Assembly: GCA_029891345.1 (NCBI GenBank)
Contig: CM056994.1
Coordinates: 222,962,491 to 223,026,490, forward strand
Direction of reading: 5' to 3'
DNA from: Dryococelus australis
Taxonomy: Eukaryota > Arthropoda > Insecta > Phasmatodea > Phasmatidae
DNA: 64,000 nucleotides
Shown: piece by piece, positions 12,517-25,102 of the stretch
Layout of the letters: every line of letters starts with the position of its first letter
How positions within the stretch are numbered: position 1 is the stretch's first letter
Notes under the pieces: generated by a model
What the model was told of the DNA's origin: nothing
Databases searched by the model: none
The model's input: the letters and a program-made list of their open reading frames with translations, nothing else
Program-made: the position numbers and the translations under genes

Positions 12517-13720
12517 TATAACAAAGTAATGCGTTTAGTAAGATACGCTTAAAATGTAAATCGTCATCAAGGAGCAAAGATTCTGCCCTTTGTAGTATTT
12601 ACTCACGAACGAGCTTAGGCCCTACGTATCCTCAGAATTCATAGGCCGTAGTTCAGAAAGACTTCCATCATTTTACACTGAGGTTGCACACACAAGGAAC
12701 TTAAAATGTTTCGATTAAAGTTTAGCGGATTTACCGATGATTTAAAGATTCCAAGTTCGATTTTCAGTCTGGTCGGGGATTTTTCGGGTGTTAAAACTTT
12801 CTTTTTTGGTTCAGGATTGGGTGTTCTGTTATGTTTTCCCCTTATTACCCATACTACCGGAAAATAATTGGAGGCCGCTGCAGAATTGTGGATCGTATTC
12901 TGTAGTACAACTTGAACGTCGAAACGCCCTTCCAACTCTTCGAAAGCACTGGTAGAAACAGATGGAGTGTAGGAATACTTATCGTTGCACTAAATCATTC
13001 TGCAGATAGCGCGTAAGAGGTTAGTGATTATTTGACTATCCGGAAGTGTTGTATAGCGGAGAGTAAAACAGCAGTGAGCGGGAATTTAGCGGCGTCTTTC
13101 ATAACACCGGCGAGGCTCACGAAGCAATGCTCAAGAAGGAATTGAATTTAGGTGGTACGACACCTGGAGCTCGGGCACATACGAGCCGTGTTATACAGCG
13201 CCGCGCCATGAGAATGACTTTTATTCTTGTCGGCAGAACGGCTAACCTTGGACCGGTGGCAAGTGAACTTGCAGTATAATTACGACGATTCCAGCAGTCT
13301 GTATGATCAGGTGCTATGGTGCAGCACTACTTGACATTGCCATGATAACTATCTGGAAATCTTGATTTTCATTTGTCTTGACTAACACACGAACATGAAA
13401 TTAAAAAAATTCCTGAAGAAAATTTTAGTTGCTGCTTTGTTACTCCAAACGTTTGATCGCGTGTTTGAAATTCGTTGACAGACCCTACCCCAAATAAATA
13501 AATATTTTTAAAAATGATAAAATAGACTTTAAAGACTGTTCTGTTAAATTAGAGTGAAATTATCAATGACCTTTCAGTACAAGAGCTGACAGAGCACTAG
13601 TAATATACAGGCAGGCAATTTGCGTGAGTGTATATAAAATACCCTTTTATCTTCTCACTGATTGTTCCTCCATCATAATGTGTCTGCACGAAACTGTAGG
13701 TCACAGCTGTGGTGCAATAC
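12517..13720. other. Non-coding block
   Basis: No repeat family or exon-like frame recognised. The 98-codon minus frame at 12639-12935 has a plausible composition but no acceptor, Kozak-like start or family match. Confidence 0.45.
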
Positions 13721-13741
13721 ATCATCATCATCATCATCATA
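13721..13741. repeat. (ATC)n microsatellite
   Basis: About seven tandem ATC units. It is a short, perfect triplet tract of the same CAT/ATC class that dominates the 2.7 kb array beginning at 14487. Confidence 0.9.
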
Positions 13742-14486
13742 AATGTATGTGACGAAGAAAATGTTATATGGTCACGCACCTGTAGATAAAACAGTCGGCG
13801 CTGTACAACCGAGCAGTCTACATAATTGTGTTTTTTTTTTTTAATCACAGGCAAGTTAGTTGCTATACTTTAATATAGATTATGCCAAATTTAAGTATTG
13901 AAATTTTAATTCGGGTTAAAAAAATATTTCCAGTTATTACTGGAATTGTAAAAAAGTACAGTGAAATGTTGTTCGCTCACTTCTCGCCTATCTTTTGCGA
14001 ACTGACAGAGAACCTTCCTCCTGGACAAGCAACTTCGTATCATTAGAGCTAAGAACAAGTGTTTTGTGCAGCAAATTTTAAATCTTATTTTCTAATGCCA
14101 TATGTAATGCGCTGTAATGTAATGGCACTAAATGAAAATTTAAGTAAGTAGTTTGCATTGGAAATAAGTGCTCGGAGTAGTCAAACTTACTGACAATCCG
14201 AAGGAAATCCACTCACTGAAGTATACTCACAAGGACTTTCAGGGCATTCAACTGGGAAGTTGTCACTGATTTGAATGTAGAGTTCACAGTTTTGCAGTAA
14301 TGTTCTCTGGTGTAGTGGTTTAGCAGTTTTGTCTTTCAGTCGAAGGAAATTAATTCCGGCGTCGACCTTCAGAATTTTTCAAGTGGTCGATGAGTTGTAG
14401 CACTCCTCCATACTACCGAAGAACCATACCGCGTAATCGCGCTGGACCTGACGCATTTTCCACCACAGCAACGTTGACATGGGATT
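13742..14486. other. Non-coding block preceding the triplet array
   Basis: Ordinary AT-rich sequence with no gene-like features. The ATG at 14390 opens a long frame only because it runs into the stop-free array. Confidence 0.5.
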
Positions 14487-17172
14487 ATTCCACCACCACA
14501 ACCACCAACAAACTCATTATCTACACCATCGTAATTACCATCATCGTCGCCACCACCACCACCACCATCATCGTCGCCACCACCACCACCACCACCACCA
14601 CCACCACCACCATCATCCTCGTCGCCACCATCATCATCGCCACCACCATCGACGTCGCAACCATCAACATCGACGCCAACATCATAGTCGCCACCACCAC
14701 CACCATCATCGTCGCCAACAGCATCATCGTCGCCACCACAATCATAGTCGTCAGCACCAGCATCTTAGCCAATATCATCAACGCCACCACCACCACCACC
14801 ACCACCATCATCGTCGCCAACACCATCATCGTCGCCACCACAATCATCGTCGCCACCACAATCATAGTCGTCAGCACCAGCATCTTAGCCAATATAAATC
14901 AACGCCACCACCATCAACGCCACCACCGTCATCACCACCATCATCGTCACCACCATCATCGTCACCACCATCATCGTCACCACCATCATCGTCACCACCA
15001 TCATCGTCACCACCATCATCGTCGTCACCATCATCGACCCAACCACCATCATCACAACCACCAGCATCATCGACGCCAACACCATCATCGTCACCATCAA
15101 CATCATCGTCACCATCAACATCATCGCAACCACCATCATTGTCGCCACAACCATCATTGTCGCCACAACCATCATTGTCGCCACAACCATCATTGTCGCC
15201 ACAACCATCATTGTCGCCACAACCATCATTGTCGCCACAACCATCATTGTCGCCACAACCATGATTGTCGCCACAACCATCATTGTCGACACAACCATCA
15301 TTGTCGCCACAACCATCATTGTCGACACAACCATCATTGTCGCCACAACCATCATCGTCGCCACCACCATCATAATCGTCAGAACCAGCATCTTCTCCAC
15401 CATCGTTGCCACAACCACTATCATCAATGCCACCACCAGTATCGTCGCTACCACCAGTATCGTCGTTACCACCAGTATCGTCGCCACCACCATCATGGTC
15501 GCCACCACCATCATGGTCGCCACCACCATCATGGTCGCCACCACCATCATGGTCGCCATCAACATCATCGTCGCCATCAACATCGTCGCCACCACCAGTA
15601 TAGTCGTCAGCACCTGCATCTTCGCCTCCATCATAGTCGCCACCACCACCATCATCAACGCAACCATCATCGCCACCACCATCGTCGTCGTCACCACCGT
15701 CATCACCACCACCACCACCATCGTCTCAACAACCACCACCGTCGTCGTCAGCACCACCATCATCTTCGACACCACCATATCGTCGCTACCGCCACCATCA
15801 TTCCCACCACCATCATTGTCGCCACCATCATTGTCGTCACCACCATCGTCGTCACCACCATCACAGCCACCACAATCAATGTCGCCACTACCATCATCAT
15901 TGCCAACAGCACCATCATCATCGCCAACAGCACCATCATCATCGCCAACAGCACCATCATCATCGCCACCACCATTATCGTTGCCACCACCATTATCGTT
16001 GCCGGCACCATCATCGTCGCCGCCACAATCATCATCGTCGCCACCAACATTATCGTCGCCACCACCATAAATGTTGCCACCACCACCATCATCGTCGCCA
16101 CCACCATCATCGTCTCAGAAACCACCATCGTCGTTACCACCACAATAAATGTCGCCAACACAGTGTCGTCACAACCATCATCGCCGCCGCCACCATCATC
16201 GTCGCATCCGCCATCATAGTCGTCAGCACAGAATTCTTCGCCACCACCATTATCGTCGTCTCCAACATCATCGTCGTCTCCAACATCATCGTCGTCTCCA
16301 ACATCATCGTCAACACCACCATCATCGTCATCACCACCATCGGCGTCGCCACCACCATCATCGCCACCACAATCAATGTCACCACCACAATCAGTGTCGC
16401 CACCACAAATCGTCACCACAATAAGTGTCGCCACCCCCATCATTGTCGCCACCACCATCATCGTCGCCACCACCATCATCGTCGCCACCACCATCATATT
16501 CTCAACCACCACCATCATCGTCGCCACCACCACCATCATATTCTCAACCACCATCATCATCGTCGCCGCCATCATCATAGCCACCATAATCAATGTCGCC
16601 AACACCATCATTGTCGCCACTACTAACATCATTGTCGCCACTACCAACATCATTGCCACCAGCACCATCATCATCGCCAACAGCACCATCATCGCCAACA
16701 GCACCATCATCGTCGCCACCACCACCATCATCGTCGCCACCACCACCATCATCGTCGCCACCACCACCATCATCGTCGCCACCACCACCATCATCGTCGC
16801 CACCACCACCACCATCGTCGCCACCACCACCACCACCATCATCATCGTCGCCACCACCACCATCGTCGCCACCACCACCATCGGTGCCACCACCACCATT
16901 ATCGTCCCCACCAACAAAATTTTAGCCCCCAGCATCGTCGTCGCCACCACCATCATCATGGTCGCCACCGTCGTCATCATGGTCGCCACCACTTTCATCA
17001 TGCTCGTCACCACCAACATTAACGTCGCCACCATCGTCATCGTCGCCACCATTGTCATCACCTCGTATCACAATCGCTACTGCTACCGGCATCGTCATCT
17101 CCTTCATCATGGCCCCCGCCATCATCGTTATCGCCGCCACCAGCACCAATTTCATCATTATCGCCATCACCA
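14487..17172. repeat. 2.7 kb array of C-rich triplets (CAC/CAT/CGT/CGC)
   Basis: Nearly the whole stretch is built from CAN and NCG triplets, typically CACCATCATCGTCGC. Distinct sub-arrays have periods that are multiples of three: 15 bp at about 14930-15025, 18 bp with CATTGTCGCC at about 15130-15350, 18 bp with CATCATGGTCG at about 15480-15555, 21 bp with AACAGCACCATCATCATCG at about 15900-15965, and 21 bp at about 16715-16800. G on the + strand occurs almost only as CpG or its TpG derivative. Stop codons are rare in either direction, giving frames of up to 609 codons (+) and 433 codons (minus) made of His, Pro/Ser, Thr/Ile/Val or Met/Val/Ala runs. These are by-products of the repeat. Confidence 0.95.
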
Positions 17173-20100
17173 TTATGTCTATTATTTTTTGAATGTTCGA
17201 GTCCGCAATGAATATTGTCCAAGCGTCTCGCTCGTTTGGCGAGGTGGCCGCATCCGTGATATTTGAGTCAAACTCCCCGTCATGACCATTTATAAGCGCC
17301 CAAGTGCAGGCGCATTGTAGCCCTATGATTGCGTCGTCTGAAGCTTTCTGTTTATAACCGTGCAACGTAACACACATCCTTAAACTTCTCAATTTTTTTG
17401 CATTTATTACTGTGACCACTGTTGTGTATATTTCATTCTCCTTGCAAATATTTAATTTTTACATTTATTTATTTTATACTTTATACATTTTTAGTATCTT
17501 AACCTTTTAACGTTGACTTCTGCAATACTAATATACTTTCTGTCAACAGGCCTTCCAGTAACTCTCAATATCATCAAAGGTAGCATTTTTAATAGTTATC
17601 CGCTGCGTCATTAGTTTACATCATTTACACTGTCAGATACCCAACGATTGCTATTCAAGAAATGCATTTGTTTTCAAAATTTTACACCATATTTATAGAA
17701 ACATTTGAAAAGGTACAGTTGCTTTACAAAGTATGCGAAAATAAAAGAAAGAAATATAGATAACATTTCTTATGTCTTAAGTTTAACCTTTCGAAATGAA
17801 ACCTAAGTTTCATATCAGAAAATTTGTTCTTTTAATTGTCTGTAGTTTCCACTGGAATTATGTACAACAGATATATATATATTTTGCTTAGCTGGGAAAA
17901 TAAGTTATTGTGGCGAATTAAGATTAAATGAAAGTGCCGTGAACTGCGGGGTAGTTCTTGAAACTTTATTTTATTATGCATTCTTTGTCACATAAGTTAG
18001 ATTTCCTGTTAAGGAATAAACATTGAGAAGTGATTATTTTCATCAAGCCCGCTGCATATAATTGTTACTGCTTGTTTTACTTATAACTACCTAAACTTGT
18101 GAAATGTGTGAAAAATGCCTTTCACACTCTAAAGTTGAACCGTTGGGTTTAATGACTGCTGAATATTTACAGCTAGTGTAACTGACTCACGAAGTATCGC
18201 CAGTGTGCAGTTACCGCCTCGGTCTAGAGAAAAATAAGGGGAATCAGCAGAAATCACTGGTGAACCAACGAATCTCTTTGAAGTAGTAGTTCCCGTCTAT
18301 TCATAATTAATGTACAATGATACACAACTAAATCACAAGTGAATTTTTATTACGAATTTTAATATTGTGTATATACATTGATATAAAATGAAATATTGTT
18401 ATTACTTACTGAAACTTTTAAAGTTGACAAAACAAAAATTTTCTTAAAAGTAACTATCATATAAAATTGATTTTAAATTTTGTATGTAACTGGTTTTGAA
18501 AATAGACTATAATAATTAACTTTCAAATATACTTTATAATCTTGTTAAATAGTTTTAATTCAAATACTTTTTAATAATAGAGTTTTTTAATTTTAAAAGT
18601 TGAGAATAAATTTTTGAAGTTAATTTTGGAGCTAATTTCTTGGCGAATTTCAAAGAAAAAATGTTAAAAATGTACTTTACGCTTTGTTTTATTTTCTATA
18701 CAGTATTTATTATGAGAATGGTGTGAGAATTTTATATGTATACCTACATAATTGGCTTCCAGAAATATCTGCCCATGACACAAGCTTTTACATGTCGATC
18801 TCAGCAACGAGGAACATAATCTCGCTCTTCGTTTACAGTCTGTGAAGTAACGAATTATTGACGTCCGCCGTCTCCTTCACTCAAGCAGAGTTCTTAATTT
18901 ACAAGACTGTCACCAACAGTATCTACGCGCTGCAAGCTCAAACCCCCTGGCCTGTAGCCATTCTTCTCCCGTGTTACAGAATATGGAGCAATTAATGAAA
19001 AACCTCCTTTATTGTTATTTTTTAAGCAAATATAACGACGAGCTGTAAACAGTGCGTACTAAGAAACAAGAGTAGGGAATTAAGTTGGTCTTGTTTCTGT
19101 TTGTTTTGCTAACAAAATCAGAGCTACAACTGACAAAGCTCTTTTCTTTCAAAAGAATTTTTTTTGTATATTTTAATTAACCTGCTTGTTTTTCGTTTTT
19201 TTTTCCCCTCCCATCCCTTTTGACGAATTGAGTTGTTTACTTTAAATTACTCCCGCCATGTTCTCGTTCTTGTTTCTGTTTTCCTGCGACGTAAAAAAGG
19301 TGAAATTAATTACCATCCTCTGGCGAGGCCAGGCAGAGACGTGGCTCGAATGTAAATGTAGACAGCAAGGGCGCTTGGGTTTTGGGGCGGTGGGTCCTTA
19401 ATGGAGGGGGGAGGAGGGTAGAAGCGAGGGATGAAAACACAGAAATTAGAGAATATGTGTGCCTGCTGCGATCGCATGTTGGCAGCTGGTCTCTTCATTA
19501 ATGCTGCCCGCCTGAACAACTGCTGGGTGAATACAGGTATTGGTATTTCGGGTTCGCTGTGTTTTTCAACTTTTAAATTGGTTATCAATTTATTTGTTTA
19601 ATATATTACGTAAGTCGCTGTTGCTCGTATCCGAATGTTGGAATGTATTGCGATGTGGTCTTAATCACGATTTACTTGCTGAATTTACGAACTTGAACTT
19701 GTCACAAAAATTAAAACTATAGGAAACAATTGTTTGAACTAAATCTTTGCACCAACTACACGATGAAAAGGTACATTTTAATGTAATAAATTTATTGCCT
19801 AGCTTTACTATAGAATATACGTAATTTTTCTGGACCCTTTTTTTGTGATAAACATCAGGTATAATAACTTCCGGAGGGGAAACATTTTTGTACTCTATTC
19901 ACTAATTAAATTGTTAATCAGTTAAAGCTATTTATGTATTTCCGTAAATGTGTCGTTAAGTAGATTTTTTTTTACCGAAGTGAACAAGCAAATTTTGATT
20001 TAAAATAATATAAAGGAAATACGAATGATTTCCACATTAATTACGCCCCTCTTAAGACTGTTTATAGGAAGGGTCATTCGTTTTTCGCAAGTGAGGAAAG

Positions 20101-22127
20101 TGGCTGATGTAGATGTTCAGTGGAATTCCTCGAGTGGCTCCCATTACCTACACTATTGAATTTCGTCGCTACTCAATCATAGGGTCTCATTTCATGTCAT
20201 GCTATCACAAACGATGATAACCTAAAAAGCCCCAATCTCGTTGTTATTATCACTGCCATACGGTACATATTTCCGTGTTTTAATATTATCATCCACAAAT
20301 TTTAACAGTTTTCTGGTGGTTTCAAAAATTTCCTCTTACATGTATGCACTGTGTAGTCTGTTAAATTAACAACCATAATATAGTTCATATTATTAACACT
20401 CTGTAAGCGATGTTTGAAAGATCTCAATGTGTGCCTTATACATATTAATTTGCCATTTTATAATGTCGTGCCTTGCGCAAAATGGCTACTCGAATGGTGA
20501 ATGCGTGTCACGCAGGTTGCTATTTGAAAACTTGATTTAACTTTAAGGAACATTGCGTCTTGTTTACCTGAGATGTATCGATATAGAAGTGAATTTTATG
20601 CATATGGTAGTTTCGCCCGGTAGAAATTAGTCTTTACATATTCGGATAAAATGTATGACATTATGTGGTACGAATTAAATTATTAAAGATGAATGCGTTA
20701 TATGAATCACAAATAACAACCGTAAATAAGTTACAACTGTTATTATGAAATACAATTTGTAATTAATTAATTATGATTTATCAATTATTTTTATGGAATA
20801 AGTATCACTCGTACAATAACATCAGTAACAGCAAATATTTTTTGTCAAATTTTTTTTTTTGTAGGTGGTAACCATAAAATGTTTAGCTGCACGCCACAGG
20901 AAAAAGGCGGTTGGGAGAACGTTTTTGCGGTTGGTTGAACAGAAACTCGTTATTGGAACAATGCTGAATATTTCACCATTGTTTTTAATAAAACGTAAGC
21001 ATAAACATATTTTTTTGGGATATACATTTTCAAAAACATTTAAATTCGCGATTTCTAGAAACTGCGTCGAGAACACGTCAAACTACATACGCCTTTGTTA
21101 AAACTAGTTTGTTGATACGGAAGTCTGCCACAGCAAACATTACCCGCAACGCATGTTGATTGTTTGTGAAGTTGTATCTGTAGACGTAGCCGCATTACGC
21201 ACCCGTGTGTTTGATTTATCCTCACAGAATAGAAGACGGCGATGGGGCAACGACTAATAATGTTTGGCGGCCGCAAATAGTCTTCTCGAGTAATTAATTA
21301 CTGTTGTGTGTGATGAAACAGTGCTACATCATCCCACACAGTAGTTCACTGCATGCACATCCATATAAGAGAACCTACAGTATACTACTAGTTACAGAAA
21401 TTCGGAAATAAGATTCTAATATTATAACGTTCTGTTAAATGAGTTACATGCCGTATAGGTAATGCTATTCACAATAAACTGAGCACTTTTGAAACTCCTG
21501 CTCAATAAATACTTGTATTTATTCTCATAGTACTATCTTACAAAATGGCGGACAAAATATGCTCCATGTGTATACAGTTGATAGATGCATAATCTGTTGC
21601 AAATATGCAAAGGTAAGTAGATAACATGGTTTCGTCGTTATAGCATTTAAAGCTAAAATGGCTGTACCACCGTCATTTACCTTCTCGTTGTTGGGATACA
21701 TTTCCGTTACGACAACTCTCACCTTGCAGTGTACTGTAATTCGACTGCACATAGATGACTGAGTAGTCGTCACGTCGTTTGTTTCCTCCAAGCACAACCT
21801 CTGTGCAGTGGGGTACGCAACTCTGGGTACCTGCTCTGTTTACATCACCTCTACAACAAATGCAGAACGTCAACGTCATACTGCTGTAACATGCAACGCA
21901 ATCATGCCGCAAGGCATCGCGTAACGGGTCTTCATGAACCCTTATGAGTCCCAACGTCTGTGGCGGTTTTTAATGATCTGTTTATTAAACTGGTACGTTG
22001 TGATACATTTTGAATAGCTCTTGACGAGCTTCATTGAACTTTTGACCAATAGATACTTTGTGCCATTTAAAAAAACTGATGTTAGTACCTTACTAATAAA
22101 TGATGCTATAAGGCTGACTCCAAAGCA
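17173..22127. other. Long AT-rich block with one MITE scrap
   Basis: No exon-like frame or RNA gene found over almost 5 kb. The stretch from about 17850 to 18780 is particularly AT-rich. A slightly more GC-rich patch at 19310-19550 carries a Pro-rich minus frame without further support. A family B terminal fragment at 21466-21500 is listed separately. Confidence 0.5.
21466..21500 (+). mobile_element. MITE family B/A terminal fragment
   Basis: TGCTATTCACAATAAACTGA then GCACTTTTGAAACTCCTGCT matches the shared terminal repeat of families A and B. Similarity fades soon after and no opposite end is nearby, so this is a relic terminus. Confidence 0.6.
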
Positions 22128-22431
22128 GTATTATTTCTACCTTCCACTTATACAATTTTTTGTATGAAACACTTTTTCATTTAGAGCTCCGGTACAGAGT
22201 TTCTGTGGGTGGTCAAGATAAGTGGGACATCCTTATATATATCTATCTATCTATCTGTGTGTGTGTGCGTGCGTGTGTCCCTCCCTCCCTCCCTCCCTCC
22301 CTCCCTCCCTCCCTCCCTCCCTACCTCCCTCCCCACTTATCTTGACCACCCACAGAAACTCCGTACCGGGGCTCTAAATGAAAAAGTTTCATATAAAAAA
22401 TTGTATAACTAGAAGGTGGAGATTATAATTT
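22128..22431. mobile_element. Near-palindromic element with microsatellite core
   Basis: The left arm (about 22128-22229) and right arm (about 22330-22431) are inverted copies over roughly 100 bp. For example CTGTGGGTGGTCAAGATAAG on the left answers CTTATCTTGACCACCCACAG on the right. The loop is a compound microsatellite: (TATC)n, (GT)n, then about ten CCCT units at 22279-22322. There is no coding capacity. It looks like a palindromic MITE whose centre expanded; the superfamily cannot be told because no clear target duplication is visible. Confidence 0.75.
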
Positions 22432-23247
22432 TATGTGTGTATGTATATATATCTTAGTTTTTTTTCTGTTTTATTATTAATTAACCAGTGTAAATTAAGT
22501 AACTTAATCACTGTACAGAACACTGTGAAGTCTTAAACAGCTAGTGGTCATGAATTTCGTGTATGCTATAGAGATAGTACCATGTTTCAATTTTTGATGA
22601 CTCCTAAGTAATGTTGCGTCATATATCAATATGATTCTGTTAGATACTGTTGAACTATGATATTCACTCTTCTATTTTCTCGATATGTTGAGCTTTAGTT
22701 TCACGTTTTAAATGGTAGGAAATATCAGTTCCTACTCCTGAAAGAAATATTTCTCGGCTCTCATTTTTAGATGAAATATAAGAAAAATTCGTGACCGGAT
22801 GTCGTAGAAATAGGCAAGATGGCAGTGGTTGAGTATCAGTTTTCATCCGAGTTTGTTTAGTAGGTCAAATTATGAATTATTATTGCAAGATGCTGCTGTA
22901 AATCACTAATCTTTCTTTCTCCATCGGCGTAAAACTACCGTAAAAAGTTTTTAGTGTGGGAACATATATTTTAGAAATAATATTACTTTGAATTGTTTTC
23001 TGCAGCATTCAAAGATATTCGGAGTGCGTGGATCATAGCAGAGCAACGTTAACGTTCCAAGATCGTAATTCATAAAGGCACGTATTGAAACTAGTCATTG
23101 CCATAAAAGCTGCCGTATCCAGTATAAGACGTTGAAATGGAATTATAATTGACACAGTCAGTGAAAATGATGATAGAAATAATTGATGATAATGTAAATT
23201 CAAATGGACAGTTTAGTGAGGGAAAATTTTACTTTTGAGAAGTACTT
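22432..23247. other. Non-coding block
   Basis: AT-rich sequence without recognisable repeats, splice signals or RNA genes. Confidence 0.5.
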
Positions 23248-23560
23248 TTAGTACAACGTTGCGTGATACCTAGTGTAAATACATGCGGCAAGAAGGTCTG
23301 ACATGGCGTCAGGGACGTCCAATTCTGTCCTGTGGAAGATCGTCCCAACTACCGCTCCAAATGCTATAGGCTTATTAATGTCTGCTGAAGCTGCTGTCCG
23401 AGTTAGTTCTATACATTTCCTATAGATGACAAGTCTGGAGACCAGGGAGGCCAAGGGAGGGAGTCGACCGCACGGAGACTGGGAAACCTGTGCTGTATCT
23501 GGGTGGGCGTTGTCCTGTAAAAAATGTTTCCCGGTGGAGACACGTCTTGAAGGGAACCAC
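23248..23560 (-). pseudogene. Tc1-type transposase remnant (C-terminal part)
   Basis: In the minus direction the sequence reads FLQDNAHPDTAQVSQ, the QDNARPH motif around the second catalytic aspartate of Tc1 transposases (Asp codon at 23512-23514). In a shifted frame it continues WPPWSPDLSSIGNV, the W-P-x-R-S-P-D-L-x-x-I-E motif, and then a DDLPQDRI-like stretch. The last catalytic Glu of the DD34E triad is Gly here (codon GGA at 23418-23420). Frameshifts and this change make it inactive. The N-terminal half is absent; upstream sequence on this strand turns into a GT/T run and AT-rich DNA. Confidence 0.75.
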
Positions 23561-24683
23561 ACAGTGGCGCGTAGTGTGTGTGTGTGTTTTTTTTTACAAA
23601 GTAAGCAAGTTATACGAAGAAACCACACTTCCAACTTTACTTACCCTCTACATGCATTTGCTGTGTTTTAATACCTAATATTAGTTATAAAAACGGAAAC
23701 GAAATTAATGTAATAATAATTAAACAGAATATTATTTAGAGAGTATATAACAAATTATAAGAAAACTCTCGTATTCCGGAACACTTTCATCCACATTCCA
23801 AGGGAAAATGTAGGATTGGAGGACGCAAACAGAACGACTGCATTTCCTATTGAAGGAACACCTTTGGTGACGGAGGAGCTCGAGCGTGTGGCGTGTTGTT
23901 TGCGAGTTCGATTCATCACTAGTCACTCCCGTTTGTGGAAACAAATACTAGATATCAGCAGTATGCGTGTACAGTACGGAAGTTACGAAAACACTGTTTC
24001 TCGAATCGGAAACGGGAAACTCACAATTAAATGCGTTTAAATTTAAGGCGAAAACCATAGAGTCAAACATTTCCAATATGTATAGGGTAAGCATTGCTCA
24101 CCTTGCGTCTATGGAATAAATGCCACTGGAAGCACATGAGACAACAGAATCTTCAGAAAGTACCACTCCTGTTGAGATGGAGACGGAAATGACTGTCGTT
24201 CTGAAGTGAGCAGAATAAGGCGGTTGCATCCCTGCCAAGAGTCTGCCATGAGGCAGTAAAGCAGATCTCCACTACTCGAAACTTTCTAAGATAAAATATT
24301 GAGCACCTACCAGAGTTGAAGGCAAATAAACGTAGGAGATTGCTTCTCACCCCGTGAAGTCGCTATTTTCAGCTATGTGTCGTCCAACAATGAAGTCTGA
24401 CTTTGTGCTCTCTCCATTGTCCTTGCATACTCGAAAGCAGTTGCCATCAATTTCCATATACGTAAAGGGCACGTAAATATAAATCGTTTAACTGAGTGAT
24501 GCTGGAAATCTGCGATCGCAAGACGTTGCACAAAAGAATATTCGTGAATATATGCACTATATAAGGTACAAATTTTGTCCTAAAAATGGATTAAAAAAAA
24601 AAAGGAATAAAATAAATACTACACAAACAATGTGTAACGGAACAAAGACTGCCTCATTAATATAATACCACTTACTTGTTAAA
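23561..24683. other. Non-coding block
   Basis: Contains a (GT)5-T9 run near 23575-23597. Short frames on both strands (23732-23944, 23816-24040, 24153-24350) overlap each other and show no exon signals. Confidence 0.45.
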
Positions 24684-25102
24684 GGCTGTTCACGATAAAG
24701 TGAGCATTTTTTAAATTAACCTTACAAAAAAAGTTACTGTCCCCGCCTGCATATATTTTAACGGGAGCATTGAGTGACATGCGCCCATTGAAGTTGGCTA
24801 TGATAGAAAATCGTTCCAAGACTTAACGTCGAATAAAAAGTGTTAGGTAACCATATGTGATAACTTGAATTGTTAACTTCGCTTTCTGTTTTATTTAATG
24901 CATGAGTTCAAGAATGGCCAGATTTGTAAAATATTTTCTTTTCTTATATTTTTACAGTTTCACCTAAGCGACGCATGAATAATGTGATGAGGCTCATGAC
25001 AATGTTAATTTTAATTTTACATAAGGCGGAAGAATACATAACATGCATACAAGTAGATCTTAAGCAGGGCTTTCAAAAGTGCTAATTTTACCGTGAACAA
25101 CC
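24684..25102 (-). mobile_element. MITE family B, full copy (reverse)
   Basis: Starts GGCTGTTCACGATAAAGTGA and ends AATTTTACCGTGAACAACC. On the reverse strand it contains the family B markers CTTCCGCCTTATGT, GAGCCTCATCACATTATTCA and GCGTCG(C)TTAGGTGAAACTGT. It is about 419 bp long, the same as 33440-33852, and non-coding. Confidence 0.85.

Noticed and set aside
13721..13741. CRISPR-like or satellite array
   Set aside because: Only seven ATC units; a simple microsatellite.
14390..16219. 609-codon ATG-started frame on + (and 433- and 297-codon frames on minus)
   Set aside because: They exist because the triplet array contains almost no stop codons. Residues are monotone repeats, both strands have long open frames at the same place, and the frame changes character as sub-arrays shift phase.
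22160..22412. Frames with Pro-Ser-Leu repeats
   Set aside because: Translation of the CCCT microsatellite inside a palindromic element.
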